Of a stretch of 64,000 nucleotides of DNA, positions 52,090 through 63,787 are shown piece by piece (position 1 is the first letter of the stretch; each line of letters opens with the position of its first letter). Position numbers and translations under genes: made by a program. The stretch is from Branchinecta lynchi (lineage: Eukaryota; Arthropoda; Branchiopoda; Anostraca; Branchinectidae). The stretch covers positions 15,020,849-15,084,848 of the forward strand of contig JAKZAP010000001.1 of the NCBI GenBank assembly GCA_023053575.1, in the 5' to 3' direction. The notes below the pieces were generated by a model. That model ran no database searches. It was not told the origin of the DNA and worked only from the letters and a program-made list of their open reading frames with translations.

Positions 52090-52146
52090 GCTCCAAAACA
52101 TATTGGATCTGCTCATAATGCTCAGCCAGCTTCTTTCGGCAAAAAG
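52090..52146 (+). CDS. PDZ-LIM (Zasp/PDLIM) protein, exon for the HIG-AHN segment
   Basis: 57-nt exon bounded by TGTTAATGTTTTAG and AAAAAG|GTTTGT. It reads APKHIGSAHNAQPASFGKK in phase 0 at both ends. The (K)HIG(S/T)AHN...P..F pattern is a conserved island between the PDZ and ZM regions of PDLIM, LDB3 and Zasp proteins. These proteins tether actinin and signalling kinases at Z-discs and actin cables. This exon joins in frame to 54594. Confidence 0.6.
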
Positions 52147-53428
52147 GTTTGTTTGAAGATGTCAGGAATCTTAGTCGTTTTAATTTCCAGTCTTCTGTTG
52201 AGCTTTTCTTGTTCCATTCGTTCGATGCCAGCTTTTTCTCAGCTTGCACTCGAAAACTTTCAATGTTTTCAACTGTGCTTCAGAGCGAAATTTCCACTTG
52301 CACAACAGATGTGCGTTTGGAAAATTTGAACTCCTAGTTGAGACATTTGAAAATGTGCGATTAGTCTTGTCTGAGAAAATGCCTGAGAAAATCAAGGAAT
52401 GGAAAAATAGCTTTTCGGCTATAAGTTCGCATCGTAGACTCTTGATTCGTTTTATTTCTTTCGTATCTTCTTCCTGTCTAACATATTTCACAGATATGGA
52501 CCCTTTCTTCCTAATTCTTTCTTTTCTACAGCATCGATTTATCCTACCTCTGAATATCTTTCTTACTCACTGTTTTAGATTGGTATTTTTTCTTTGCTGC
52601 CTCTTTCTGTAACTGCTTTGTTTTGCTTTTCTGGGCTTCCTGGCTTGTGCAACTTGCGATTTTTCACATTGTTTCTCTGCCTTTTGGGGGAGAGCTAACT
52701 AGGCTATCGTTACTATGGTATTTGTTTCAGATCCTTTAGGTGACATGCATTCGAGTCCGGCTCCGCCTCTGAGGTGACTCATTACTCTGAGACCAAGTGG
52801 CGAGATTCTGACCAGCTTGGTTTCAGGATAATCATCATTTCTTCTTAGCAGAGTAATGAGAACAGTGTGTCGCTAGGGAGGGGTATGTCAATTAATGGGT
52901 CTGGCCAGGGTCGGGGACAAACGTAAGAGTAGTTTTGCAATAGTCTTACTTCGTCATTGACTGTGGCCTACTTAACTAGGGGATGCAGGCACATTGGATT
53001 TCGCAAAGCCGTCGTAAGTTAGCTGTGATTCATTTACGTTTCGTGATTAATATTTGTTTGTTATTAGTTTTTGTATCTTACCGAACTGTTACAAGACCTC
53101 GGTTGTCCTCTTGAAGTGTCTGTTACTTCACTATCAGAAGCTGGATAACAGATAACACTTATTTGCAACATCGTTGTGTTAAACGTCATGAGAACATATC
53201 TGTTATGATCCTTTTAAACATTATCTTTTTCGCGAAACAAACCTTAAAAGTGTCATAAGAGAAGTTTCGTCTTGAAACGTAACAGTTAAAAAGGTCATAC
53301 TCGGTATATTCTCAGAAGTTTTATCACAAGTTTCATACAGCGCAAGATGCGTTAAATTCTTCTTGCAAACTTCCGGCAGTGTGGAGGCTTCGGTCATCTC
53401 GAATTCTGATCTCTCTACTATATATCAC
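52147..53428. other. Intron of the PDZ-LIM gene
   Basis: No other exon recognised; non-coding frames only. Confidence 0.4.
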
Positions 53429-54214
53429 GGTTGCCTCATCAAAAACATTTAGAGAATTTTGGCCCAAAACAGAGAGTGAATCGGAAGTGAAATCTATTTT
53501 CATGAAATGTTCGCTTTTGGTCGGAATCGGCTCTGTAAAAATGACACATCTTAACTTAACTTTCATGAAAAAAAACTTGAAATAGTCACTTCTGGTCGGA
53601 ATCCCTGCTGCAAAAATGACACATTTGGTCAATTTATGAAATAGAGTGATTTGTACGTCCTACGTAGGACAAGAGTGACAAGAACAAAATAGTGACAATT
53701 CACACTATCGTGCGACATGTGGCAACGCTGCTATATATCCGGTGACAGACATTCATGGTCTTGCAATACTCTATATTACCAAGAACGAGAATCTCAGTCC
53801 AACGATAATTCAATCCTATGTCAACCAATCAACAACTTTTGTTGGGGAGAGCTGTGGTGACGTTTCCCGCTCTTCACTAGGCACATGACGATTCTTCACA
53901 GGGTTGCCATATGTCGCTCAATAGTGTGTATTGTCATTCAGTTTTATTTTTGTCACTCTTGTCCTACGTAGGACATAAAAATACTCTATTTCAGATTGCG
54001 TCCAAATGTGTCCCTTTTGCAGCAGGGACTCTGAAAAGAAGTGACTATTTCAGGTTTTTTCGTGAAAATAAAATTAAGATGCGTCGTTTCTACAGAGGGG
54101 ATTCTGACAAAAAAGTTACCATTTTACGTTTTTTCGTAAAAAAAAAATTCACTCCCAATTCCCTCTCTGTATTTGGCCAAGAGTCACTTTCTAAATGTTT
54201 TTGATGTGGCAACC
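53429..54214. mobile_element. Foldback element with ~290-bp inverted arms
   Basis: Left end GGTTGCCTCATCAAAAACAT, right end ATGTTTTTGATGTGGCAACC. The arms match for about 290 bases including TGTCCTACGTAGGAC-type palindromes near 53657 and 53960 and the phrase AAATAGTCACTTCTGGTCGG. The centre has a second inverted pair (GACATGTGGCAACG / GTTGCCATATGTC). It lies within the PDZ-LIM intron. Non-coding. Confidence 0.75.
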
Positions 54215-54593
54215 CTGATTCTTCATCGGCACGAAGAGCTAGTCATCAAGAGTATCGCGATTCTTGTTCGGATTACTGGCAGTTCCGTGCAAATAAGTTG
54301 TGATTCAGTGTACCTTCCGGGCTGGGACGGATGAAGATGGGAAAATTCCGACCGGGAATACCATTTCGCCCGCCCGCATCATAGTTAGAAAAATCTTTTT
54401 ATTCACCAAACAAATTTTCTTTCTATTCACCAAAACTGTTTGGCAACGTCAAATAACTGAAAAGAAAACATAAACTAACAGGTCAGTACTCTAAGCTTAA
54501 GCTTCGTTCCATAAGGTCAAAATCAGAGATAGAACTATGGAGTCTCCTTAGGTGGAAACTCCTGAGCATTTTGGTGACTTGCTTCTTATTTAG

Positions 54594-54718
54594 CAGGCAC
54601 CAACAGTCAATGGCGCACCCATCCATTCTTACAACTCTCCAGTTGGACTTTACAGCGAGGAGTCCATTGCTGAGACGCTGACCGCCCAGGCTGAAGTCCT
54701 TTCCCAGGGTGTTTTAGG
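54594..54718 (+). CDS. PDZ-LIM (Zasp/PDLIM) protein, ZM-motif exon
   Basis: Exon starting after TTCTTATTTAG (or three bases later after CAG) and ending TTTTAGG before GCAAGT. It reads QAPTVNGAPIHSYNSPVGLY SEESIAETLTAQAEVLSQGV, which contains the ZM core YNSPVGLYSEE that binds alpha-actinin in ZASP/PDLIM proteins. The donor is GC rather than GT: GG|GCAAGT fits the GC-AG consensus, and the two leftover bases GG join with A of the next exon to give Gly, restoring VLGVNFKKNE. The alternative, that this is a sequencing error of GT, is possible. Confidence 0.88.
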
Positions 54719-56494
54719 GCAAGTACCTTCACTTTATCAGCTTTCCTTTTTCACTAGTTTTGCGCAATGTTGAATCCTTGTCGTCGGTTCTGGAGGGGGC
54801 ACTCGGGAATGGCTCCGCGCCGGTACTGGTTACAGGAGAAGAAAGATTCTTTGGACGGCATTTACTTCAACCATGCCATATTATTTAATCTTTTAGTGGT
54901 ATAATAAGCAAAAAGCTTAACGACAAATGTAATGATAAATAAACGAATAATAAGATTTGTAAGATCGGTAGTTTCATTCCCAGAAGTAACATCGGAAGTT
55001 GATGATCCATAGACAGAAAGCTGTCGTTAGCAACTTTCCTCCCGCGACACGGTCTTATGATTCGGCAACGGACACGGTTACACATACTGGAGCACTGGCT
55101 CTGTTCGAATTCGTGTCTATCATAGTTTAAACAAGAATTGAGGAAGTGACATCTGAGACAATAGCTCTTGACGGGTTGAGTAATTGTAGGCAAGAGGGCA
55201 AATTGGACACTGGTGACGGGGCTAAGACCGTACGCAGCGATTATGTATAGTTCCCAACTGAGGAGTATTCGCGTAGTGTAGCATGAGAGAATTCCAAAAT
55301 GCGTGTTCCTAACATGAGCTACATAGTGAACTAAGCCGGCGGCGGTCGTGTGGTGTTTACACGAACAGCTCGAGTGAACAGACCCTCAACGCCCACATGT
55401 TATCTTCGGGACACCTGCTGCCATCTCCACGAGAATATTTCTGCGTTATTTCTTTTTGGCTCTCCAGTCTGTTTCCTTGCCAAAGAAGAGCGTGTGCCAG
55501 AGGACTGAAGTTTCAACTGGCTTGGATTCCCTCGAATAGTTTGCTTCTTCGGAGCGTATTGTTGGCACAGCGGCAATAGTCTAATTTCCTTCCGTTCTAT
55601 TGAACGTCATAGGATACTTCCGATGCTTTTGTTTAAACATAATTATTTGGATACGAAATAGAGAGTAGAGACATTTGACATAATTACTTGGATACGAAAT
55701 AGAGAGTAGAGACAGATCTTAGTTTTGCGGAAAATGCGTGGTGCCCGCTGACAATGGACATAATCTAGGGTCTTTCGGCTCTACCCCAGCTCTCAGAGGG
55801 CTCTCCCCGTCGTCAGTTTAGAAGGATCCTGAAGTCGGTCTCTGAGGATTCTTACCGCTCTGGTAAATGGCCAAGGGTAGAAAGCATTTCCCTAGCGGAG
55901 TTCTTGACAGTAAAGTCATCAGTGTCTAGAATGCTTGTTTCTTAGAAGACTCGGTGATAGAGAAGTGGGTCGTAAATTGTTCCTGAAACCTACCTGGGCC
56001 GGCCACAGCGCGATTTGTGAATTGCTGTGCAAACCAGGGGGGCGGGGAATCGTGAAGCAGCCCTGTGGTTGAGTCTCCTGCTAAAAATCGATTGCAATGG
56101 TGGGTAGCTTAAAGCGGACCACAAAAATGGTCTTTCTACCACACTCACAATGTTAATCCTCCCTACTGTCACTATGAATGTTCAAAACCACAAAAACACC
56201 GTCAAACAATGAGCAAATAAAAAAAAAAAAAAAAAATCCTAGGTTTGAAATAATTCGGTCTAGACTGAATCTCAGCCGAATATCCGGGGCAGCCGTTATG
56301 GCCTGTTGGGAGCCAAGGATCAAAATAAGGATTTCCATCTAATGCTCCAACTGTTTATTACAAATACAAATAAATTAAAAGCCTAATACCAGTGTGTTAC
56401 TTCTGAAGACGTACAAAAGATAATCAATAAAGTCTTATAATTCTTTGCTAACCAATCGTGGAAAATTTCTGGAAAAGAAGACCTTCTGCGTGGG

Positions 56495-57588
56495 TTTTTG
56501 GGATCCCAAAACGTAAGTGGAGGGATAGATATGACATCGCAAAAGTTGTCCGTCTGTCTGTCCGCCTGTCTGTCTGTCCGTCTGTCCGCACGATAACTCT
56601 CGAGGGTATTGATATATTTTCATGAAACTTGGTGGGAGGATCCTTTGGGTCAAAGTACGGGTCAGGTTCGAAGATGGGCTCTGTAGCCCTATATCTGAGG
56701 GTGGGGGGGGGGGGTTCAATTTTATGGGCCAAACAAACATTTTTAAAAGCTATTGAGATAGAGGTAAGGAGACATGCTGAATTCGAATATGAAATTTATT
56801 ATCTCGCCGGACAAATAATTCACCCGGAATCCGGCGAAAACCGAAAATTTGTGAAAAGGAAAAGTCTGATATGAAGTTGATTAGAGGTTAGTGTTAGGGG
56901 CAAGCAGACGTGCTGAGCCCCTATAATGAAATTTATTTTCTTGCCGGACAATTAGTTCGGCCGGAATCCGGCCAAAACCGGAGAATTTGTTAAAAGTAAA
57001 TGTTTTATTTAAAATTGATAAGATGTTCGATTTGCGGGTAAGAAGGCATGCTGAAATCGTATATTACAATAATTTTCTCACCGGACATATATATCGCTCG
57101 CTCGGAATCCGTCTGAAACCGGGAAATTTGTTAAAAGTAAGAGTTTAATCTGAAGTTGATTAGAGGCTGGATGTAGGGGTAAGGAGACATGCTGAATTCG
57201 TTTTTGAGCTTTAGTTTTTTTGCCAGACAAGTAGTTTGTCCGGAATCCGGCCGAAACCGGAAGCTGGGCAGAAGTAAGGAAGGAAGGAGATACGACGTAG
57301 ACTATAGGGTAAACCACATGCTGAATCCGTATCTGAATATTTGACAGCGCAAAACGGATATCTGAATATATCTGAACTTGGTGAAATTAAGCTGGCGTAT
57401 CCGTTTTGCACTGTCAAATACGAACTTGGTCTTCTCCGATTATTACCATTGTCCTTAACCTGTTTGTAAATTTTAAAGGTAAAAATGTTTAAGAAGTCTG
57501 TTGAACACCAAATATCTACAAGATTGAATTGTCAGGAGCAAATATTTTAAAATTTTGGGATCCCGTCGAAACCTTTGGTCTTGTTTCT
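56495..57588 (+). repeat. GGGATCCC-bounded repeat element, copy 8
   Basis: Complete copy: TTTTTGGGATCCCAAAACGT at the left, TTTTGGGATCCCGTCGAAAC and CTTTGGTCTTGTTT at the right, about five units inside. Its position inside an intron of a conserved gene shows it is tolerated in transcribed DNA. Confidence 0.8.
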
Positions 57589-59284
57589 CGTGCCAAAACA
57601 GTAACCCGGCAATCAAGTTCAAATCTAAATAAACTGGTAGCTTGCGATCAGTAAGAGAAGGTGAACAGAATGATTGGATTAGGTCTTTAAGGAACGTCAA
57701 TGACCTTTTTAAGTCAGCTTTGCAAAGAGAACTGTTGTCAATTTCTCACGTCAGTTCAAATTATTCTCTATAACACAAGTGCTTAGCAATTATAACGCTG
57801 GTATGTCTATCATACAACACTATTTTACGAACAAGCGGCATGAATGTTTTGAAAATCGGTCAGATCATAATCAGAATTCTGCATAAGGCTCGTCAATTTG
57901 GTTCTTGGGCCGTTTAGGTCGATGGGAATTACGTATCATTTTCCAGTTGGTTGTTCAGTTACAGCCGGATCAAATAACAGTTTAAAAAAAAAAACAGTGC
58001 AAGATGGGGTTACGATCAGCAACCACTACAAAGTTTACAAGTTACGATTCGTTTATATTGCCTAGAACGTCTTTTATTGATTAAGTTTTCGCCTGGCAAA
58101 ATTCTTTGTCGTTCTTTTTTTTCGTATTTCGGTCAAACTCCCAACATTTTGGAATCGTGGTCTGTGGTATTTTATTATCTCTTTGTTCCTGTTTCCGGTT
58201 CTTTAAGGATGTCTTCTTGCATTTTGATAACGTAACCACGAAAGGTTTACTTTTAGGAGTTGCCTATGTAGATATCAAAGGTATCCTTGTTCCGTAAGAG
58301 GAAATTCTTGTAACCCGAAATCGAGGATAGCGGTACGAACCTAAATGCTCTAAGCTGCAGACTACTGAACTAAAGCCGGTAGCTTAGTGGAAGATAATGT
58401 TACTTTGAAACGCACCTGGCGGCCTTCCTAGGAAAACACCGTTGGATGATATTGCCCGATTGCTGACCCCTTTCATATCTCACTCTCGATTTCGTGTAAA
58501 ATGAGAGATCGAACAGAGACTTGAACCGCATTTTTTCGGGTGTAGCTTTGGTGTATTTTAACGTAGCAAACCGACAAAACTGAGCAGAGCTATATAGAGG
58601 TGTTTATTGAGCTTTGAGTCGCCGACTGTCTTCTTCCCACTTCGACATTGCGCATATCAGAACAATTAGTGCAGGCTCTGCAGCGCGTCCAGACAACCAA
58701 TCGACTTTTACTTTGGAAGTTTCTTCTTTGGGGCTTTACTGCGATATAGCTGTTTGCAAAGGTAACGATTGTGATGTTCCGTGTAGCTCCTACCACTCGT
58801 TTGTATCGGGCAGGGTACAGGGATTTATTCGACTCCGCATGATCGTACCGCAGAGATACGAACACGGAGGTTCTGGTGCTTATTTGTTCTTGGTTTTAGT
58901 TCTGAAAGTAGGCTACAGTAAGTGTAACGTTTTATTTGTCCATTCCACATACTGTACTTTCAGAATTAAAACAAAAGTACGCCATACTACAGCAAAACTA
59001 TACCGAAACTATGTCCGTAAAACGCAACTTTAGCTGGCAACAAAAAGTGGCCGAAATAGCGTTACTTTGTACCTTTGTAAACTGTTGACCTGCACCTCAA
59101 TTTTCTAATTCCCGCGCACCTGGCAGTTTTTGAAGTCCTGGTGTTTTGGTCATAGTTTTTTCTTCTTGTTTTTCTTATTATTTTTCTTTTTTCTAATTAT
59201 TATTATTAAATGAGTTATGAGAGATTGGTTATTATTTCTTGTTTTAGTGCTCTTTTCTGGTATTTTGTTTCTATTTATTATTAG

Positions 59285-59410
59285 TTAGGAAATGAGTTTT
59301 ATGTACCCGCCCAACTGCAAGTGCTTTTTTGTACCTTTCTTGGGGCGGGTACTGGCAACATAGTTAAATGTATTTGGGTCGTAAAATAAACTGAACTGAA
59401 CTGAAAAAAA
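59285..59410 (+). mobile_element. Possible LINE 3' end with AACTG tail
   Basis: CCCGCCCAACTGCAAGTGCT ... TTCTTGGGGCGGGTACTGGC forms a hairpin followed by AATAAACTGAACTGAACTGA, like the hairpin plus microsatellite ends of the LINEs above (compare 5525-5585). No reverse transcriptase frame precedes it. Confidence 0.4.
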
Positions 59411-60125
59411 AAATTGGATAATTTGGATGGCCCAACCAAAGACAGTAAAAGTTTTTCCACTGTTATTGTCTTTGGCCCCAACCATTGATCTGTTTGAGGC
59501 CTCATTCTGCATGTCGTACAAAACCGACGAGCGGCCAGCCCCGGTCCTTGGGGAATTACTCTAGGGGTACATAATGTGACAATTCCGACAGATGTTCGTC
59601 CTCTGATAGTTTCCATTGATTCTCTCATGGTCTGCTACACAGTGAGCAGTCCCTCGTTATTTGTTAAAGTTTAACTGAAAAGCAAACTTATTTTCGTATC
59701 ATTTAGTTGAGTACACTGAGTTATTTGGATTCTGCTAAGAGATTTTCTTATTTTCCACTATCTGCTCTAGTACTGAGATTCAGAATATCTACGGCTGTCC
59801 TCACAACGCAAATTCTACTATGACGCGGAATATTTGACTCTGAACACATAAGCGGCTTTTAAGTGGGCGGTGAGAAGCTTGGTGAAGATTGCTTAGTGCC
59901 GGAACAAACAAATTTCATATATCTTTTTCATCAAGCATACGACGCAGGTAGTACCACAAATCTGACAGGGAAATTCCACTATTTGAAAACTGATTATTCG
60001 TGCATAGCGGAGCCATAAAGTAACGCATTTTCATCGGGTCTTCAAGCCTCTTTATGTGAATAAGTGAGGGGTAAAAAGACTGTCTGATCTCTACCCTTTT
60101 CAGTTAAACTTTAACTTTTTTGCAG

Positions 60126-60346
60126 AGTGAACTTCAAGAAAAACGAAAGACAGTACAACGCTGCCCAGAGCGAAGTTCTGAAGATGATTCAGGAAAACGA
60201 CAGCTGCCCCAAAGCTCCTGAGTCTACAGGTACACACTGTGATTCTGTGGAGTCCAACTTCCGTCACAAAGGGTCACACCCTACTGTAGTACAGTCGCAT
60301 GCTTTTAGACGATTGCAGAGTGCCCTCTCGGTAGATGACAAAGAAG
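60126..60346 (+). CDS. PDZ-LIM (Zasp/PDLIM) protein, DUF4749/post-ZM exon
   Basis: 221-nt exon between TTTTTTGCAG and GAAG|GTAGGT. It reads VNFKKNERQYNAAQSEVLKM IQENDSCPKAPEST, then VVQSHAFRRLQSALSVDDKE. The first block matches the conserved end of the ZM/DUF4749 region; the second corresponds to the QS-SF-LQ segment that precedes the LIM domain in PDLIM proteins. An internal CAG|GTACAC after EST could be an alternative donor, but it would lose the second conserved block. Phase 1 at the 3' end fits the exon at 63634. Confidence 0.9.
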
Positions 60347-63300
60347 GTAGGTACAGAGTCCTTGTTAATTATCGACCGTCATCACTTCATCTGTCATTGT
60401 CTTCTCATTCATTCCACTTTCCTTTTATTTATCATTTTTTTTTTTCATGTTTTCCTGGCACACTCATTCGCAAACACACACTATCCTTTCAAGGTTGTTA
60501 TGCTGTAAAACGATTTATTAGATAGGCTAGCAGTTGCTGAAGCTATCGTCATTCTAATTTTTCCACTTCTTTGGCTTCTTAGAAAGAAGTTGTATAAGAT
60601 CAACCGGTAATACTCGATTGGGAGAGACGTCGCCACTTTACCTGTCTTTTGAATTCCAGTTTTTCTTAGCCTTATTTTTCGTATAATTCGTGAATATTCC
60701 TCCAGCTAAAAGTTTTTTCCCGTAATATTTCGAAAGCCTTTCGCGGCCCACCTCTTTACGTGATGACGAATTTAAATAACATGAGCAAATATCGTTACTA
60801 TTTAGGAAAGTTAAATAGCAGTTCAGCTCAGAAAGTATTGATATTCAGTTACAGCGAAGCTGATTAATATTACCGAGATGGAGTGACTTTCCTCTTCGCT
60901 ACCACTCGACAGTCTATAGATGATTGGGGGAAATTGCCATACACTTAAATTTAACCTAGTTCACATTGAACTGTTAGTGCATAAAGGCAACTTGTCTCTT
61001 TTACCAGTCTTAGCAATATATTGAAAATTAGATTGAAGTGAACATGTGACCTTTCCAAATTTGAACCTATTGCTGACCACGAAGTTGAATTGATTGAAAA
61101 TTTGTCAGTTAGGACATCACTGATATTTGATCCAGACCAACATTACAAATTTGCTTTACTCGACCTAAAGCGAATCGTTGTGCTGCTTTAATATTAACAT
61201 TGAGAGCCGCCATAATAAGACTTTCTTGCCTTACTCGAATTTTGCGCGAAAGCTAAACTGATTCGTCTGTCTTTTAAATGTTGCTGCTTTATCGTAAAGT
61301 TGAGCGTCTGCAGTTTGCTTTTGAACGCAGATAGATACTCATTATCTTTTCCTGTCCACTACCACTGTCTATCTTCTTATGCTTTCAAATGGGAACGAGG
61401 ATCCTGAATCGGTGAGAATGCACGACTTTCTTAACTTTTAACGTTTTCCTGTTTCTGCTACCTGGTCATTCCTCCAGAGTGTGTAGTTGTGGGGATGACG
61501 GGATTCCTTATGCTAAGAACACGCAGTGGCTGTACTGTACGAAAGAGTCTGTACCTCTCGAAAGAGAATCTGGAACTTTCAAGACCTTTTATAGCGCACC
61601 AGGGACTTGTGCTGAACTAGAAATATTTCTCTGAAATGGAAGAGTATCCTGGGTCTTTTGTCCTAGCTTAGGTACCTGGTGGCATGCTGGCAATTTTGTC
61701 TATCTGAGCAAGAACGCCGATTTGATCCAAGCGGAATTTTTGGAAACTAGGTGAGGCTCGGGCAACAGAGCAACATAGAAGCATAGGAAATGACAAGCCA
61801 CCCGAATGGCGAGTCATTACAGGAAATTTATGGGTCCCTGAGCGCACGTAGTTTCTTTCATATTTGTCTAAAGGCGTCTTTTGGCGTTTTGGATTCATAA
61901 ATACTCCTCGAGCCCAAGCTGACTGAGAAACGTATATTAAAACAATGGCTGAAAACAGAAAGTCAGCTGCGATGTTCGTCAGGTGATTTTCGGCCCTTCT
62001 TGGCAAGGATCCTCGTCAGGCTGTTACTGGACTGGAACAAATAAGTCTGTAATAATATATTAACAGGGTTCGTGCGGCTCTGGAAATCAAGGAAAAATCA
62101 GGGAATTTTTTTTGGTCAGGGAAATCAGGGAAAAGTCAGGGAAAATCGTCAAAAGATGCAGAAGGTCAGGGCATCGCATTGTACGTGTGGAAGAAATTTC
62201 TAGTTATGTAATTGTCATATGTTATTTGCGTGAATGACGATCCAGTGCTAGCGTGTATAATACAAGCTATTAAGGAAAACAAAGTACATTATATAAAATA
62301 TCGCTGACGAACATCGTAGCCCACTTTCCGTTTTTAGCCATAGTGTAAAATATGGCTGGAGTTCGTAGGCTCGAATATTTTCCGGCCGACGCAGTTAATG
62401 ATTTGATGTTCTGGCAGTGGACTGCTAACTGCAGTAAATGCGCCTAAGGCAGTACAGGACAGTCAGCATGCTGTAGCAAAGTAACCTAGAATTTCAAAAT
62501 AAGTTACTAGTAAACACTATTAAATCTTCGTGCACACGTAGTACTTTCACATTCGGATGCGAATTTGCTCCTTCATTAAAAAACTTTGACGCAACATTTG
62601 CAAGCAAAATCGTATCGGACTTTCTGTGCCGGTAGCTTAAGGCTTATTGGCTTAAGCCACAAATTCTTATAACCTTCGGTTCTTGACAACATCTGTATAT
62701 TCCCTGCCATTTGCGAAAGCACTAAGCTTACTATGTTGATCATGTCAGGATAACAACTAGCTTTAATATCGTACTAACCTACGTTCCCTAGGCAATGTGA
62801 AGTGAAGCAGCAACCTGCAATAATATAATATAATTGTATTCAAAGCCAAAGGACATATACAAGAAAATACATACAAAACAAAATAACTTTACATGAACTA
62901 AAATTCCCCAACACTCTCTCGAAATTTCACCACACCATCAACAAATCTGCAAATTTTACATAAAACGCTTGGCGTCGTGCTTGACCCCTCCTTTCGAGAC
63001 GAGACGGCAAGATTCGGCTTAGTTATGGCGTGCCATCGGACAGACCTCCATTGTATGTTCTTGGTGTGCAGCACGTTTTTGTTTTGTTTGTCCTTTTTAT
63101 TACCTTTCTTATCTACTGTCTGTTGTGTAACTGCGGTGGCATGACTAACCTTCATTAACTGCGACCATTAGCTTTCAAGGTAACAATAGTTCAATAAGTC
63201 AAAGTCAGGTGATACGAGGTTACTGATAAGCGTAGGTCTGCAAAGGCGCTTATAATTGCTGAGCCGCTGTTGACAACAAGTTAAAAAGTAGTGATTTCAG

Positions 63301-63633
63301 TTTTCGTCGGCGACGCCATCTGGCGTCGCATTTCCGTATGTCTCGGATTAGCATCTGCTGTAAAAGGGTGATGATAGGCTACACGCAAGTGAATACAAAA
63401 TCCCGATGTGTTTGTATACTGATATCTTGCTTTGGTCGAGAGAAAGGTATCACATAAGAAACTATACATGAACCCGCAAATTTTCACAAAAGGTCTTAGA
63501 AATAAGTTGAAAATCTATCCCACCTGTTTCAACCGAAGTTGCCTCTGGCTAGTTAGAGGCACAGGAGCTAGGACCCCCTACCCTTAAATTTATGTTTTCA
63601 TTTATCCCGGTATAGTTCAGGGATCACATGCAG
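60347..63633. other. Intron of the PDZ-LIM gene
   Basis: About 3.3 kb, GT-AG. No exon recognised inside; one CAGGGAAA repeat at 62090-62170 is listed separately. Confidence 0.7.
62085..62172. repeat. CAGGGAAA-type short repeat
   Basis: GGAAAAATCAGGGAATT, GTCAGGGAAATCAGGGAAAA, GTCAGGGAAAATCG and a further GTCAGGG form a short-period purine-rich repeat of the kind commonly found dispersed in invertebrate genomes. Confidence 0.6.
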
Positions 63634-63787
63634 CGAGTGCAGATATGCCAGTCGCTCATCAGCCTCGGATGACGGCTGGGCAGCTCGCTGTAAAGCAGAC
63701 CCCTCGACCAGCAGCCCCGAAGTCCCGAAACCCAGCTTCAGCCCCAGTGGATGGGCCGAAATGTGACGAATGCGAGAGAGGACTGGT
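63634..63787 (+). CDS. PDZ-LIM (Zasp/PDLIM) protein, exon entering the first LIM domain
   Basis: 154-nt exon, acceptor ATCACATGCAG (weak pyrimidine tract) and a perfect donor GTAAGT at 63788. It reads (A)SADMPVAHQPRMTAGQLAVK, QTPRPAAPKSRNPASAPVDG and PKCDECERGLV. A Pro/Ala linker runs into the first zinc-binding pair of a LIM domain (C-x2-C in CDEC, then GLV as in GIVG). Phases 1 in and 2 out are consistent with the preceding exon. The rest of the LIM domain must lie right of the window. An alternative acceptor at 63621 is also open upstream but would be in phase 0, which does not match. Confidence 0.82.

Larger units (their letters stand above)
54719..60125. other. Intron of the PDZ-LIM gene (GC-AG)
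   Basis: About 5.4 kb with donor GC and acceptor TTTTTTGCAG. It contains GGGATCCC copy 8 and a LINE-like 3' tail, and no other recognised exon. Frames at 58614-59033 and elsewhere lack domain signs. Confidence 0.7.

Noticed and set aside
58614..59033. 139-codon frame in the PDZ-LIM intron
   Set aside because: No recognisable domain, no supported splice sites, and an overlapping antisense frame of similar quality.
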